Shown here in pieces: positions 44,555 to 54,000 of a stretch of 64,000 nt of DNA. Positions within the stretch are counted from its first letter, which is position 1. Every line of letters starts with the position of its first letter. Source of the DNA: Desulfosporosinus youngiae DSM 17734 (lineage in GTDB: Bacteria > Bacillota > Desulfitobacteriia > Desulfitobacteriales > Desulfitobacteriaceae). The notes beneath the pieces are model-generated. The model had not been told where the DNA came from and did no database searches. It was given only the letters and a program-made list of their open reading frames with translations. A program made the position numbers and the translations under genes. The DNA lies in assembly GCF_000244895.1 (NCBI RefSeq), contig NZ_CM001441.1, positions 4,616,198-4,680,197 on the forward strand, in the 5' to 3' direction.

Positions 44555-44821
44555 TTAGTTCTTGGACTCGTGGAATTTGGTCATAATGCCAGCCTGACTT
44601 AACAAAGACTTAGCAGTATTTGAAGGCTGAGCACCAGTTGAAAGCCATTTCAGAGCCTTTTCCTCGTCAATGTTCAGAACTACAGGGCTTTTAGTCGGAT
44701 CATAATATCCAAGTTGTTCAATGAACCGCCCATCACGCGGGGCTCTGGAATCAGCAACTACCATACGGTAGAAAGGATTCTTTTTTGCGCCCATACGGCA
44801 CAAACGAATTTTCGCAGCCAT
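44555..44821 (-). CDS. rpsP: Small ribosomal subunit protein bS16
   Basis: 30S assembly protein. 88 aa: [20 protein letters not shown] (start), [19 protein letters not shown] and [22 protein letters not shown] with GAGGAGGTG upstream. A 7-bp repeat array lies in its leader. Confidence 0.98.
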   Translation of the reverse strand: MAAKIRLCRMGAKKNPFYRMVVADSRAPRDGRFIEQLGYYDPTKSPVVLNIDEEKALKWLSTGAQPSNTAKSLLSQAGIMTKFHESKN

Positions 44822-44839
44822 GTTTTCACCTCCTCAATA

Positions 44840-44874
44840 TCGAGGTTCGAAGTTCGAAGTTCGAGGTTCGAATG
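44840..44874. repeat. 7-bp periodic TCGA array in the ffh-rpsP gap (clearest copy)
   Basis: Five tandem units, nearly identical: TCGARGT four times and TCGAATG. Weaker 7-bp periodicity continues to about 44902. The ribosome site of rpsP is five bases away. Confidence 0.85.
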
Positions 44875-44977
44875 TCTACATTCAATATCTCGCTTCGTAC
44901 ATTTTGCCCCTTGATTAGTTCAACTAAACTTTAAAACAGAGTATAAACTCAAATAAAGTAAGTCTTTTATATAAACA

Positions 44978-44994
44978 ACGCTATATTATAGCGT
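44978..44994. repeat. Perfect palindrome in the ffh-rpsP gap
   Basis: ACGCTATA and TATAGCGT around a central T, 24 bp from the ffh stop. Similar in style to the palindrome at 8657-8675, also beside a 7-bp array. Might be a weak hairpin after ffh. Confidence 0.4.
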
Positions 44995-45017
44995 GTGTCC
45001 ATCGTATGCGATGTCCC

Positions 45018-46379
45018 CTACATGGTTGGAAAAGGAAACTTGGGCTTTTTGCCCTTTTTGCCTTTTTTTCCGCCTCCAAGCATTCCCATGCCGCCGGGGG
45101 CAGAAAACTGCTTCATCATTTTTTGCATTTGTTCAAACTGTTTTAATAAACGCCCAACATCTTGAACCGAGGTACCGCTCCCTTTAGCGATTCTCTTTTT
45201 GCGGGAATCTTTTATGATGACCGGTTTACGACGCTCTTCTGTCGTCATGGACCGAATAATCGCCTCAACATGAGCCGTGTCTTTTTCATCAATCTTTATA
45301 TCTTTTGCCTGTTTCCCTACCCCTGGAATCATTTCTAAGATTGAGGAAAGAGGCCCCATTTTTTTCATTTGCTCCATCTGATCTAAAAAATCATCAAGAG
45401 TGAACTCCTGTTTGCGGAGCTTTTGTTCCATTTCTTTGGCCTTTTTCTCATCAAAAGACTCTTGTGCTTTTTCAATAAGAGTGAGGACATCGCCCATTCC
45501 TAAAATCCGCGAAGCCATTCGGTCCGGATGGAAAGGTTCAAGGGCATCCATTTTTTCCCCGATTCCTACAAACTTTATGGTGCACCCGGTCACTGCTTTA
45601 ATAGAAAGCGCGCCACCGCCGCGTGTATCTCCATCGAGTTTTGTGAGAATGACACCATCAAGCCCCAGTTCGTTATGAAACGACTCTGCAACATTAACCG
45701 CATCCTGGCCAGTCATAGCGTCCACAACTAACAAGATTTCATGAGGTTTCACGGCGCTTTTAATATCTCGGAGTTCACCCATTAACTCTTCGTTAATATG
45801 CAAACGGCCGGCGGTATCGATAATGACAACGTCTTGTCCGTTCTGATTAGCATGCGCAATACTCGCTTTAGCAATATCCCGGGGAGCCTCCTGCCCCATA
45901 GAAAATACAGGAACGTTCAGCTGACCGCCTAAAACCTGTAATTGCTTGATTGCGGCCGGACGGTAAATATCACAAGCCACCAGCAAAGGATGCTTGCCTT
46001 GTTTCTTTAACATATTGGCTAATTTAGCTGCATGAGTTGTTTTTCCTGCTCCTTGAAGGCCTATCAACAGTATGATAGTAGGTGGTTTTGAGGAGATAAG
46101 TATTTTACCGGTTGCACCACCCATGAGCTCAATCATCTCTTCATGCACGATCTTAATTACATGCTGGGCCGGTGACAGAGATTCGAGAACTTCCTGTCCG
46201 ATCGAACGCTCCTTAACTTTGGCTACAAAGTCCTTGACTACTTTAAAGTTGACATCTGCCTCTAACAAAGCAACACGAACTTCACGCATAGCCTCATTGA
46301 CATCAGATTCCTTTAACTTACCCTTTCCTTTAAGCCGCTTAAATGTTTCTTGGAGTTTTTCGCTTAGTCCTTGAAACAT
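45018..46379 (-). CDS. ffh: Signal recognition particle protein Ffh (SRP54)
   Basis: GTPase that binds signal sequences and delivers ribosomes to FtsY. 453 aa: N domain helices, G domain with P-loop GLQGAGKTTHAAKLA (about residue 107), DTAGRLHINEELM and TKLDGDTRGGGAL, and the C-terminal Met-rich M domain ending MLGGGKKGKKGKK. ATG with GAGGACA upstream. Works with FtsY encoded at 50.1-51.0 kb. Follows ylxM. Confidence 0.97.
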   Translation of the reverse strand: MFQGLSEKLQETFKRLKGKGKLKESDVNEAMREVRVALLEADVNFKVVKDFVAKVKERSIGQEVLESLSPAQHVIKIVHEEMIELMGGATGKILISSKPPTIILLIGLQGAGKTTHAAKLANMLKKQGKHPLLVACDIYRPAAIKQLQVLGGQLNVPVFSMGQEAPRDIAKASIAHANQNGQDVVIIDTAGRLHINEELMGELRDIKSAVKPHEILLVVDAMTGQDAVNVAESFHNELGLDGVILTKLDGDTRGGGALSIKAVTGCTIKFVGIGEKMDALEPFHPDRMASRILGMGDVLTLIEKAQESFDEKKAKEMEQKLRKQEFTLDDFLDQMEQMKKMGPLSSILEMIPGVGKQAKDIKIDEKDTAHVEAIIRSMTTEERRKPVIIKDSRKKRIAKGSGTSVQDVGRLLKQFEQMQKMMKQFSAPGGMGMLGGGKKGKKGKKPKFPFPTM

Positions 46380-46432
46380 GGCTGTCCTCGCTTTCCATTT
46401 GATCCACTTGGAAGAATATATTTAGAGTTTAT

Positions 46433-46801
46433 TCAGGAAGCCGCGATATTGGTAAAAACATCTTCGATCATAGTATGGATCTTCTGATGACAATCATAGG
46501 CTGCCTGACTGCAAAAATCCGTTCTGGTTAATCCTTTTAATAAAGTCTGTACTTCCATCAATTTCTCACGTTCTAGCCAAAACCTCTGAACGAGCCCCAA
46601 TTTATCCTCGTATTCCGTGAGAATCCTTTCGGTGCGTTTGAGCAAATCATGAATTGCCTGACGGCTGATATGTTCTACTTCAGCAATCTCAGTCAAGGAC
46701 AAATCTTGTTGATAATGAAGATCCCAAACGTTTCGTTGCTTTTCCGTGAGAAGCGGGCCATAAAAATCGACTAAGAGAGCCCTTTTGGCTAGTTTCTCCA
46801 T
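46433..46801 (-). CDS. ylxM: YlxM family (UPF0122) helix-turn-helix protein, Ffh partner
   Basis: Sigma-70 region-4-like HTH protein that in streptococci stimulates the SRP GTPase. 122 aa from the ATG at 46799-46801 with AGGGGG six bases upstream (a TTG two codons earlier is too close). HTH: LTEIAEVEHISRQAIHDLLKRTE after the LTEKQRNVWDLHY motif. First gene of the ylxM-ffh-rpsP unit, with a strong promoter. Confidence 0.94.
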   Translation of the reverse strand: MEKLAKRALLVDFYGPLLTEKQRNVWDLHYQQDLSLTEIAEVEHISRQAIHDLLKRTERILTEYEDKLGLVQRFWLEREKLMEVQTLLKGLTRTDFCSQAAYDCHQKIHTMIEDVFTNIAAS

Positions 46802-46839
46802 GTGCAACCCCCTGTAAAGCGATTTTACTTTACATCGGA

Positions 46840-46868
46840 ATATTAGACTAAATCTCCCGGTTTGTCAA
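46840..46868 (-). promoter_or_regulatory. SigA-type promoter of ylxM-ffh
   Basis: Minus strand TTGACA (46863-46868), 17 bp, TAATAT (46840-46845). The first TTG of the -35 is shared with the end of the palindrome at 46866-46899. An inverted pair GTAAAG/CTTTAC (46814-46833) lies in the early leader. Confidence 0.7.
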
Positions 46869-46899
46869 GTAGGGGCAATTCATGAATTGCCCCTACTTG
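46866..46899. repeat. 34-bp perfect palindrome
   Basis: Two 17-bp arms without a loop (CAAGTAGGGGCAATTCA and its complement), three bases from the mtaD stop and overlapping the ylxM promoter. GTAGGGGC-type palindromes are a known style of dispersed repeat in bacterial genomes. On the minus strand it could also act as a terminator of the mtaD unit, but no T-run follows. Confidence 0.85.
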
Positions 46900-46902
46900 C
46901 AC

Positions 46903-48204
46903 CTAACCATTTAATTCCTTAAAAATTCGTTTAGCCCGAATCTCTGCTTCATGGCAAACCTTACCGACATCCATCGTCAATAGCTTTCGTTCCTCCATGA
47001 GAAGTTTGCCATCGACCATCACCGTGCGGACATCTCCTGCATGAGCTGCATAGACCAAATGGGCCGGAATAGAAAAACGAGGATAGAAATGTGGTTGATC
47101 CATATCAATCGTAATCAAATCTGCTTTAAAGCCTGGCGCCAACATTCCGACATCTTCCAAACCGAGGGTTTGTGCCCCGCCGATGGTTGCCATCTCCAAT
47201 ACGTCATATGCCGGAAGCGCCGTCGTATTGACCCGCAGTTTTTGTTGATAGGAAGCTGAACGCATCTCCCCAAAGAGATCCAGATTGTTATTACTTGAGG
47301 CACCGTCAGTTCCAAGGCTTACAACAACCCCTTTAGAGCGCAGCTCAGTAATAGGGGCAGTTCCGCTGCTCAGCTTCATGTTGCTTTCCGGATTATGAGC
47401 AACACAAACATGCTGCCGGGCAAAGATTTCCATGTCCTGTGGTGTTATGTGTACACAGTGTGCTGCTACAACATGTCCGCCAAAAAGCCCAAGCTCATCC
47501 AGCCACTGAACAGGGGTTTTGCCTTGCTGTTCTTTAATAATATTGATCTCATCCTGAGTCTCCGCCACATGGATATGAATTCCTACCTTCAGGCGGTCTG
47601 CTTCAGTTTTAACCTTCTGAAGATACTCTGCTGAGCAAGTATAAGGGGCATGGGGACCAAACATGATGCTCACCCGTCCGTTACCTGCTCCATGATAGCG
47701 GTGTACTAAGTCTATGTTTTCCTGTAAAGCCCGATTCCCATTAGGTCCATTCCCGATTAATCCACGTGAAAGTACAGCACGGGTTCCGGCTAGCAGTACC
47801 GCTTCCGCAACTTGATCCATCGACGCGTACATGTCGAGCATCGTGGTTGTTCCGGAGCGGATCATCTCGCAAAGCGCTAAGGAAGTACCCCAATAAATAT
47901 CCTCATCTGTTAATTTATCTTCGAAAGGCCATACTTTCTCCTGTAGCCAAGGCATGAGCGGCAGATCATCCGCGTAACTCCTAAGCAAGGTCATGGCCGC
48001 ATGGGTATGAGTATTAATTAAACCAGGCATAACCACATCATTGGGCAATTCCAGAATGCGATCCGGTATAAATCCAGCTGGTGCAGAACCTGTCTCGCCG
48101 ACTGAAACTATTCTTTGATCCTCGATGCAAATTTCCCCTTCAGGGAAAAACGCATCCGGTCCAGTCATGGGCAAAACCATTGCACGAATTATTGTTTTGG
48201 ACAT
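46903..48204 (-). CDS. mtaD: 5-methylthioadenosine/S-adenosylhomocysteine deaminase
   Basis: Amidohydrolase that deaminates MTA to methylthioinosine and SAH to S-inosylhomocysteine. 433 aa from the ATG at 48202-48204 (TAGGAGA upstream); an open frame to 48222 starts GTG without support. Metal site: NTHTHAAMTLLRS, HIHVAETQDE, VAAHCVH and LGTDGASSNNNLDL. It is followed by nothing related, but preceded by mtnA and the phosphorylase, so the three form a salvage set in which the purine leaves as a 6-oxopurine. Confidence 0.92.
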   Translation of the reverse strand: MSKTIIRAMVLPMTGPDAFFPEGEICIEDQRIVSVGETGSAPAGFIPDRILELPNDVVMPGLINTHTHAAMTLLRSYADDLPLMPWLQEKVWPFEDKLTDEDIYWGTSLALCEMIRSGTTTMLDMYASMDQVAEAVLLAGTRAVLSRGLIGNGPNGNRALQENIDLVHRYHGAGNGRVSIMFGPHAPYTCSAEYLQKVKTEADRLKVGIHIHVAETQDEINIIKEQQGKTPVQWLDELGLFGGHVVAAHCVHITPQDMEIFARQHVCVAHNPESNMKLSSGTAPITELRSKGVVVSLGTDGASSNNNLDLFGEMRSASYQQKLRVNTTALPAYDVLEMATIGGAQTLGLEDVGMLAPGFKADLITIDMDQPHFYPRFSIPAHLVYAAHAGDVRTVMVDGKLLMEERKLLTMDVGKVCHEAEIRAKRIFKELNG

Positions 48205-48243
48205 TATAAAATCTCCTATCACCTAAGGATTGCGTTCTAAATA

Positions 48244-49281
48244 TTAAGATCGAACCATTAATTTAAGAAGATTAACGGAATAAGGCGCTGCCACTATCCC
48301 TTTTTCTGTAATTATTCCAGTGATATATTTGGCCGGGGTAACATCAAAGGCCGGATTAAAAATTTTCACTTCGTCAGGTGCGACTGACACCCCGAAACAC
48401 TCTTTGATTTCCTTAGCGGGCCGTTCTTCAATGGGAATTTCTTGACCGCTGGCAACTTTTAAATCAATCGTGGAAGTAGGTGCAGCAACATAAAAAGGAA
48501 TACCGTGAGCATGGGCTAAGACTGCTACGGAGTAAGTTCCGATTTTGTTAGCGGTATCCCCATTGGCCGCTATTCGGTCTGCTCCTACAATCACAAGGTC
48601 AACCTTCCCTATTTGCATCAAGTACCCTGCCATATTATCTGCAATCAGTGTCACAGGAATCTTGTCTTGGAGAAGCTCTAAAGCCGTTAGCCGGGCCCCT
48701 TGTAATAAAGGACGGGTTTCATCCGCATAAACATGAATCATTTTACCGGCCTGATGAGCGGATCGAATAACCCCCAGGGCAGTTCCATACTCCACAGTGG
48801 CTAAGGCACCTGCGTTACAATGAGTTAAAATATTAGCTTTCTCCGGTACAACCTCATTCCCATGTTCCCCAATAAGCCGATTCATACGGCGATCATCTTC
48901 GGCGATACGACCCGCTTCTTCAATCAAAACCCGGCGTACGTCTTCTATGTCATCCATATCCCAACACTCGCGCAGGCGATCCTCCATACGGCGTAAAGCC
49001 CAAAATAAATTAACTGCCGTGGGACGAGTCTCTGCAAGTCTGGCTTGCACCCGTTCCATGAAGGCCGGCAAGCCGTCTCTTTCCCCTTGATACTCCAAAG
49101 CTCCTAACACAAAACCATAAGCAACAGCTGCTCCGATAGCCGGTGCGCCGCGAACTTCCATGTTTTCAATAGCTTCCGCTACACTCTTATAGGACACCGC
49201 ATCCCGGTAGACAATTTCCGTTGGAAGCTTACTCTGATCTAATATTCGCAAGGTATTCCCTAACCATTCGATCGATTTCAA
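48244..49281 (-). CDS. mtnA: S-methyl-5-thioribose-1-phosphate isomerase
   Basis: Aldose-ketose isomerase of methionine salvage: MTR-1-P to methylthioribulose-1-P. 345 aa, eIF2B-alpha-like fold. Catalytic Cys in ILTHCNAGALATVEYGT and Asp in VIVGADRIAANGDTANKIGT are present, and the N-terminal MEVRGAPAIGAAVAYG is typical. TTG start with GAGAGGTGG upstream. The rest of the methionine salvage genes (mtnB-X) are not nearby, so the branch may end in other products. Confidence 0.94.
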   Translation of the reverse strand: MKSIEWLGNTLRILDQSKLPTEIVYRDAVSYKSVAEAIENMEVRGAPAIGAAVAYGFVLGALEYQGERDGLPAFMERVQARLAETRPTAVNLFWALRRMEDRLRECWDMDDIEDVRRVLIEEAGRIAEDDRRMNRLIGEHGNEVVPEKANILTHCNAGALATVEYGTALGVIRSAHQAGKMIHVYADETRPLLQGARLTALELLQDKIPVTLIADNMAGYLMQIGKVDLVIVGADRIAANGDTANKIGTYSVAVLAHAHGIPFYVAAPTSTIDLKVASGQEIPIEERPAKEIKECFGVSVAPDEVKIFNPAFDVTPAKYITGIITEKGIVAAPYSVNLLKLMVRS

Positions 49282-49296
49282 CGCCCCACCACCTCT

Positions 49297-50082
49297 CTAA
49301 AATTTACCGACTTCGGCATTTGCCGATGCACATAGGCATTTCTGACCGGGAGTCAATAACTCAAAGGTTGTTTGAATGAGCTGGGCGACGTTCATCTCCA
49401 GCTCTTTAAGGTTCTGCATAACTTCTGCATGGTTTAACGGATGGTCAGCGATTCCAGCTGCTTCATTGGTAACCATTCCTATGGAGGCATAACACATTCC
49501 AAGTTCCCGAGCCAAAACCGCTTCGGGAACGCTTGTCATTCCGACAAGGTCAGCCCCCAGAAGCTGAAACATCCGAATCTCTGCAGGGGTTTCAAAACGA
49601 GGGCCTTCTGTACAAACATAACATGCCCCGTTCTTAACCACAAGTCCCAGATGCTTCGCCGCCTCTATAATTACTTGCCGCACAGATGAACAATAGGGCT
49701 CAGTCATGTCCACATGGAGCACACCTTGTTGTCCTCCTTCGTAGAACGTCAGTGGACGGCTCTTCGTAAAATCGAGAAACTGATCTAAGAGCACCAGCTC
49801 GCCTAAGTGATGATTGGGGGACAGGGAGCCGACCGCCGCCGTGGCAACGATCTTTCGTACCCCAAGTTCCCGTAGGGCCCAAATATTACCTCTATAATTT
49901 ACAAGATGAGGAGGAGTCGCATGGTCCCGTCCATGGCGACTCATAAAAACCAGGTCATGCTTAGCAAGTTTGCCAATCATAGGCTCAACTGTTCCATAAG
50001 GAGTTTCCACGGAGATAACACGCTGATCGGTCAGCTCGAAATGTTCAATCCCGGTTCCTCCGATAAGTGCATAGTCTATCAG
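49297..50082 (-). CDS. MTA/purine nucleoside phosphorylase, probably 6-oxopurine type (methylthioinosine phosphorylase)
   Basis: Trimeric PNP/MTAP family. The conventional frame starts at a GTG at 50010, but that removes the phosphate loop. The same frame is open to 50094 and encodes DYALIGGTGIEHF, with no ATG, GTG or TTG in it. A CTG at 50080-50082 overlaps the ftsY stop as CTGA and has GGAGGAGAG upstream, so CTG (or the ATT before it) is likely the start; 261 aa, the family's length. MSRHGRDHATPPH and SVPEAVLARELGM are typical. At the base-recognition site VTNEAAGI has Asn where true MTA phosphorylases have Asp, which favours hypoxanthine/guanine bases and fits the neighbouring deaminase. 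Confidence 0.85.
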   Translation of the reverse strand: MIDYALIGGTGIEHFELTDQRVISVETPYGTVEPMIGKLAKHDLVFMSRHGRDHATPPHLVNYRGNIWALRELGVRKIVATAAVGSLSPNHHLGELVLLDQFLDFTKSRPLTFYEGGQQGVLHVDMTEPYCSSVRQVIIEAAKHLGLVVKNGACYVCTEGPRFETPAEIRMFQLLGADLVGMTSVPEAVLARELGMCYASIGMVTNEAAGIADHPLNHAEVMQNLKELEMNVAQLIQTTFELLTPGQKCLCASANAEVGKF

Positions 50083-51011
50083 AATCTCTCCTCCTCATCA
50101 ACTTCTCCAAAAAGTGCTGCCGCAAAATCTTTAGGAACGAAAGGACGCAGGTCTTCCATTCCTTCACCGATCCCAATCCACTTCACCGGAATTCGGGTTT
50201 CTCCTTGAATTCCTAACACCACCCCCCCTTTCGCTGTACCATCCAGCTTCGTTAAGACAATTCCAGTAACACCAGCCACTTCCTGAAAAAGCTTTGCTTG
50301 CTGCAAAGCATTCTGTCCCGTAGTAGCATCCAGTACCAGCAGCACCTCATGAGGTGCCCCCGGGATTTCCCGTTCCATAACCCGCTTAACCTTCCGTAAT
50401 TCTTCCATAAGATTGACTTTGTTATGCAGACGGCCAGCGGTGTCCACAATCACAACATCCACATTGCGCGACTTGGCAGCTTGTACCGCATCGTAAGCGA
50501 CTGCGGCCGGGTCCGCTCCTTCCCGCTGCTTGATCACTTCAACCCCGGATCTCTCTCCCCAAACTTCCAGTTGATCTATGGCCGCCGCTCGAAAGGTATC
50601 TCCAGCAGCCATCATAACTCGTTTTCCATCTCTCTTTAACCAATTAGCCAGCTTCCCAATGGTCGTGGTTTTACCAACCCCGTTGACCCCAACTACAAGA
50701 ATAACACTGGGACCTTTCTCGGCAAACATAAGGCTTGCTTCTTCTCCCAGCAACTCTGCAATCAATTCCTGAAGGACCTCAGTAAGCTGATTGGGATCTG
50801 ATAATTTGCGCTGTTTAACTTCTTTACGCAACCGTTCAACCAATTCGAAGGATGTGTTAACACCCACATCCGAGCGGATTAAGACCTCTTCCAGTTCTTC
50901 ATACAGCTCTTCATCAATTTTCTTGCGGCCTGTAAAGACTTCTTCTACTTTATCTACAAAGTTCTGCCTGGTTTTGGTAAGCCCTTCTTTCAGCTTGGCA
51001 AAAAAGCCCAT
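50079..51011 (-). CDS. ftsY: Signal recognition particle receptor FtsY
   Basis: Membrane-associated GTPase that docks Ffh-ribosome complexes at SecYEG. 310 aa from the ATG at 51009-51011 (ACAGGAGG upstream). Short N-terminal region MGFFAKLKEGLTKTR (amphipathic, lipid-binding), NG domain with P-loop GVNGVGKTTTIGKLA, DTAGRLHNKVNLM and TKLDGTAKGGVVLGI. No acidic A domain, as usual in Firmicutes. Follows smc; its stop overlaps the phosphorylase start. Confidence 0.96.
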   Translation of the reverse strand: MGFFAKLKEGLTKTRQNFVDKVEEVFTGRKKIDEELYEELEEVLIRSDVGVNTSFELVERLRKEVKQRKLSDPNQLTEVLQELIAELLGEEASLMFAEKGPSVILVVGVNGVGKTTTIGKLANWLKRDGKRVMMAAGDTFRAAAIDQLEVWGERSGVEVIKQREGADPAAVAYDAVQAAKSRNVDVVIVDTAGRLHNKVNLMEELRKVKRVMEREIPGAPHEVLLVLDATTGQNALQQAKLFQEVAGVTGIVLTKLDGTAKGGVVLGIQGETRIPVKWIGIGEGMEDLRPFVPKDFAAALFGEVDEEERF

Positions 51012-51075
51012 GGTTAAATCCTCCTGTAATATCAATTATACTCTCTAAAGCCACTGACTCCAAACACACGAAGTT

Positions 51076-54000
51076 CTAAAGGGCAACCGGTGTCTTCTGC
51101 CGTCCGTCCAGCTTAACTGAAAGCAGCTTCGAAACTCCGCATTCCTCCATAGTTATTCCATATAATACATCGGCGGATTCCATGGTCCCTTTACGGTGTG
51201 AGACTACAATAAACTGAGTGGAATCTGATAAGCGGTGAATGTATTGGGCAAATCTCTGAACGTTGGCATCGTCCAGTGAAGCCTCAATCTCGTCCAGAAT
51301 ACAAAAAGGACTTGGTTTTACTCTTAAGAGAGCAAACAAAATAGCAATTGCCGTTAAGGCCCGTTCTCCCCCAGACAAAAGAGATAAGAGCTGAGGCCTT
51401 TTACCCGGCGGCTGAGCTATAATCTCAACGCCTGTTTCCAGGATACGTTCTGGTTCGACTAATTGAAGTTCAGCATGTCCGCCATCAAAAAGCTCTTTGA
51501 ATACCTCTTGAAAAGCCTGATTCACCGCTGTAAAGCTTTCAATAAATCGTTCACTCATAGTCTTATCCAATTCGGAAATCAATTGGCGCAACGTCTGGTT
51601 CGCTTCGACTAAATCCTTCTGTTGAGTCAACATGAATTCCCGACGCTTAAGGATCTTTGGATATTCTTCAATAGCCGCTTGATTGATAGGACCTAATTCT
51701 TCTATTTCCCGTTTAATTACTTGAACTCTTTTCCACAAGACGGCTTTATTTTCTTCGGTCCGATAAAGCATTCCCTCTTCCCAGGTCAGAGAGAATTCCT
51801 CAGCTAAACGGGCTAACCCTGCCTGACACTCCGTTTCCCAGCGGACATTCCGGAGTTCATTAGCATGCAGGCGCTGTTCAAGTGTATGCGCCCCTTGGCG
51901 CATAGTATGAATCTCTTGCTCTAATTCAAGGACGCTGCTCGATAACCCTTCCCGGGCTCGTCTGCATTCCATTAGGGCATATTGCTGTGTTTCCTGGACT
52001 CCTGATTGCTGCGCCAGCTGCTGGCTCAGCGAATCGAGTTCCTCTTCAAGGTTTCGACGGGCTTCTTGGATGCTAACCTTCTTCTGCTTCTTCTCAGAAA
52101 GGTTCAACTCGTTTTCCCGGATTTCTTTGCGCTCTTGGGCAAATTGATCTAAGCATTGAGTTAATTCTTGCTCCCACTTGGCAAGCTGGATTTTCTCCTG
52201 AGTCAGGGTTTCTACATAAGTTTCAATTTCTTCTGCCACAGCTTTGGCTTCGGCCTCTCTGAGATTAAACTCCTCACGTAAATGAACTGAGGTTTTTTCC
52301 GCAATTTCCATTCGTTCCGTTAAACTCGCCAGGCGAATAAGGAGTTCATTCTTTTCTGCTGTTGTCTCCTCATGACGCAGGCCTAACCCCAGCAAATCCC
52401 CTGCTAACCGCCGGATTTGGCTCAATACATTCTCGTGCTGCGCCTTAAGCTTGACCTGAAGTTCTTGCTCATTCCGAAGTTGGAGGGCTAACCTCTCAAT
52501 GCTTTCCTGAATTTCCGTTTGATGTTGATCTTGTGCTAAGCATTCCCGTTCTTTTGCCGCTAAATCCTTTTCTAATTGCGCCAAGGCTTCACGCAGTGCC
52601 TCTATTTCACGTGACCTGGCGAGTAAATTCCCGCCTTTACGTTGAATACTCCCTCCACTAAGAGAGCCTCCCGGGTAAACTTGGTCCCCTTCTAAAGTCA
52701 CAATACGCAATTTATATCCTGATGCCCGCGCAATCCGAGTCGCCGCTTCCATATCCGTAACAACAACAATACGGCCGAGCAAGAACTCTATTGCAGGCCG
52801 GTATACTTTATCATAAGTGACTAAGTCAGCTGCGATCCCTATATAACCACTATCCTTCGCTACCGCTGGGCTCACGGACATCCTGTACCCTTGAATCACA
52901 TCAAGGGGAAGGAAGGTTACCCGGCCTAATTGATGGGCCTTCAAATAGGCGATGGCTCGTTTGGCCGCCTGCTCATTTTCCGCAACAACATTTTGCATTC
53001 CGGCTCCCAAAGCAATTTCCACAGCTAACTCATAGTTTTCCTCAACCGCAATCAGGTCAACCACTGTCCCACAGAGTCCCTGACAATCATTGATCCCCTT
53101 TTTCTTAGCCAGCATCACCTCGCGAACTCCGCGCTGATAACCTTCTAAAGAATCTTCTAAGGATTGCAAAGCATGCAGCCGTGCTCTGGCTTGATCCGTT
53201 CGGGATTTGTGCTTCTGGAGCCCGAGGGCTTTTTCCTGACGAAGAGGTTTCAGTTTATCTAACTCTGCCCGTAACGCTGATTCTTCGTTTTCCGCAGCTT
53301 GAGATTGCGCTGCCAGCTTGATCAGTTCATTTTTCTGATGATCACCGGTCTCCACCAAAGACTGACGTTCCGTTTCTTTGGTTTGCTGCTCTTGCTCAAT
53401 ATGAAAAATTCGCTGTTCAAGCGAAGCAAGGGTATGACGGGTGCCAGTCAGTTCATTAGAACAATTGGCTTGCTCTGTCAGCGCTTGGAATAGGTCGGCT
53501 TTAATGCGCTCAATATCTTTGGCTAAGGTATTCTCTCTTGCTTCAGCTAATTTCTGTTCTTGCGCACTGACTTTATGGAGCGACTCTTCAACGGTTCGTT
53601 TTAAAATTGTCTGTTTGGCAGCCAGGGTTTTAATCCGTTCCCGTAAAACATTGATTTTATGTTCATCCGCAAGAATCTCTTGGCTCAATCGTTCAATTTG
53701 CTCATCGAAGTAATTAAAACGCTCTTGGCGAAGATTCTGGTCATGTTTTAAGGAGTTTAACGTTTGTTCTGCAAGAAAAACCTCTTCTTGCTTCCGCTGT
53801 ATCTTATCCTCTAACTGTTGAAGTTCATCTTTCAGTTTCAGACTCTGAGTTTCCTTGATTCCTAAAGCTGTCTGAGCCTCCACCGCGCTCCCTTGAAGGA
53901 TTTCTAAATCCTGCGCAGCTTGGGTCAGCTTTTGTTTAACCTCAGAAATGTCGAGCACGACGGCCTGAATTTCCAGGCTCTTTTGCTCTTTGGAAAGCGC

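Noticed and set aside
44840-44902. Heptamer arrays as CRISPR repeats
   Set aside because: Units are 7 bp with no spacers; no cas genes in the window.
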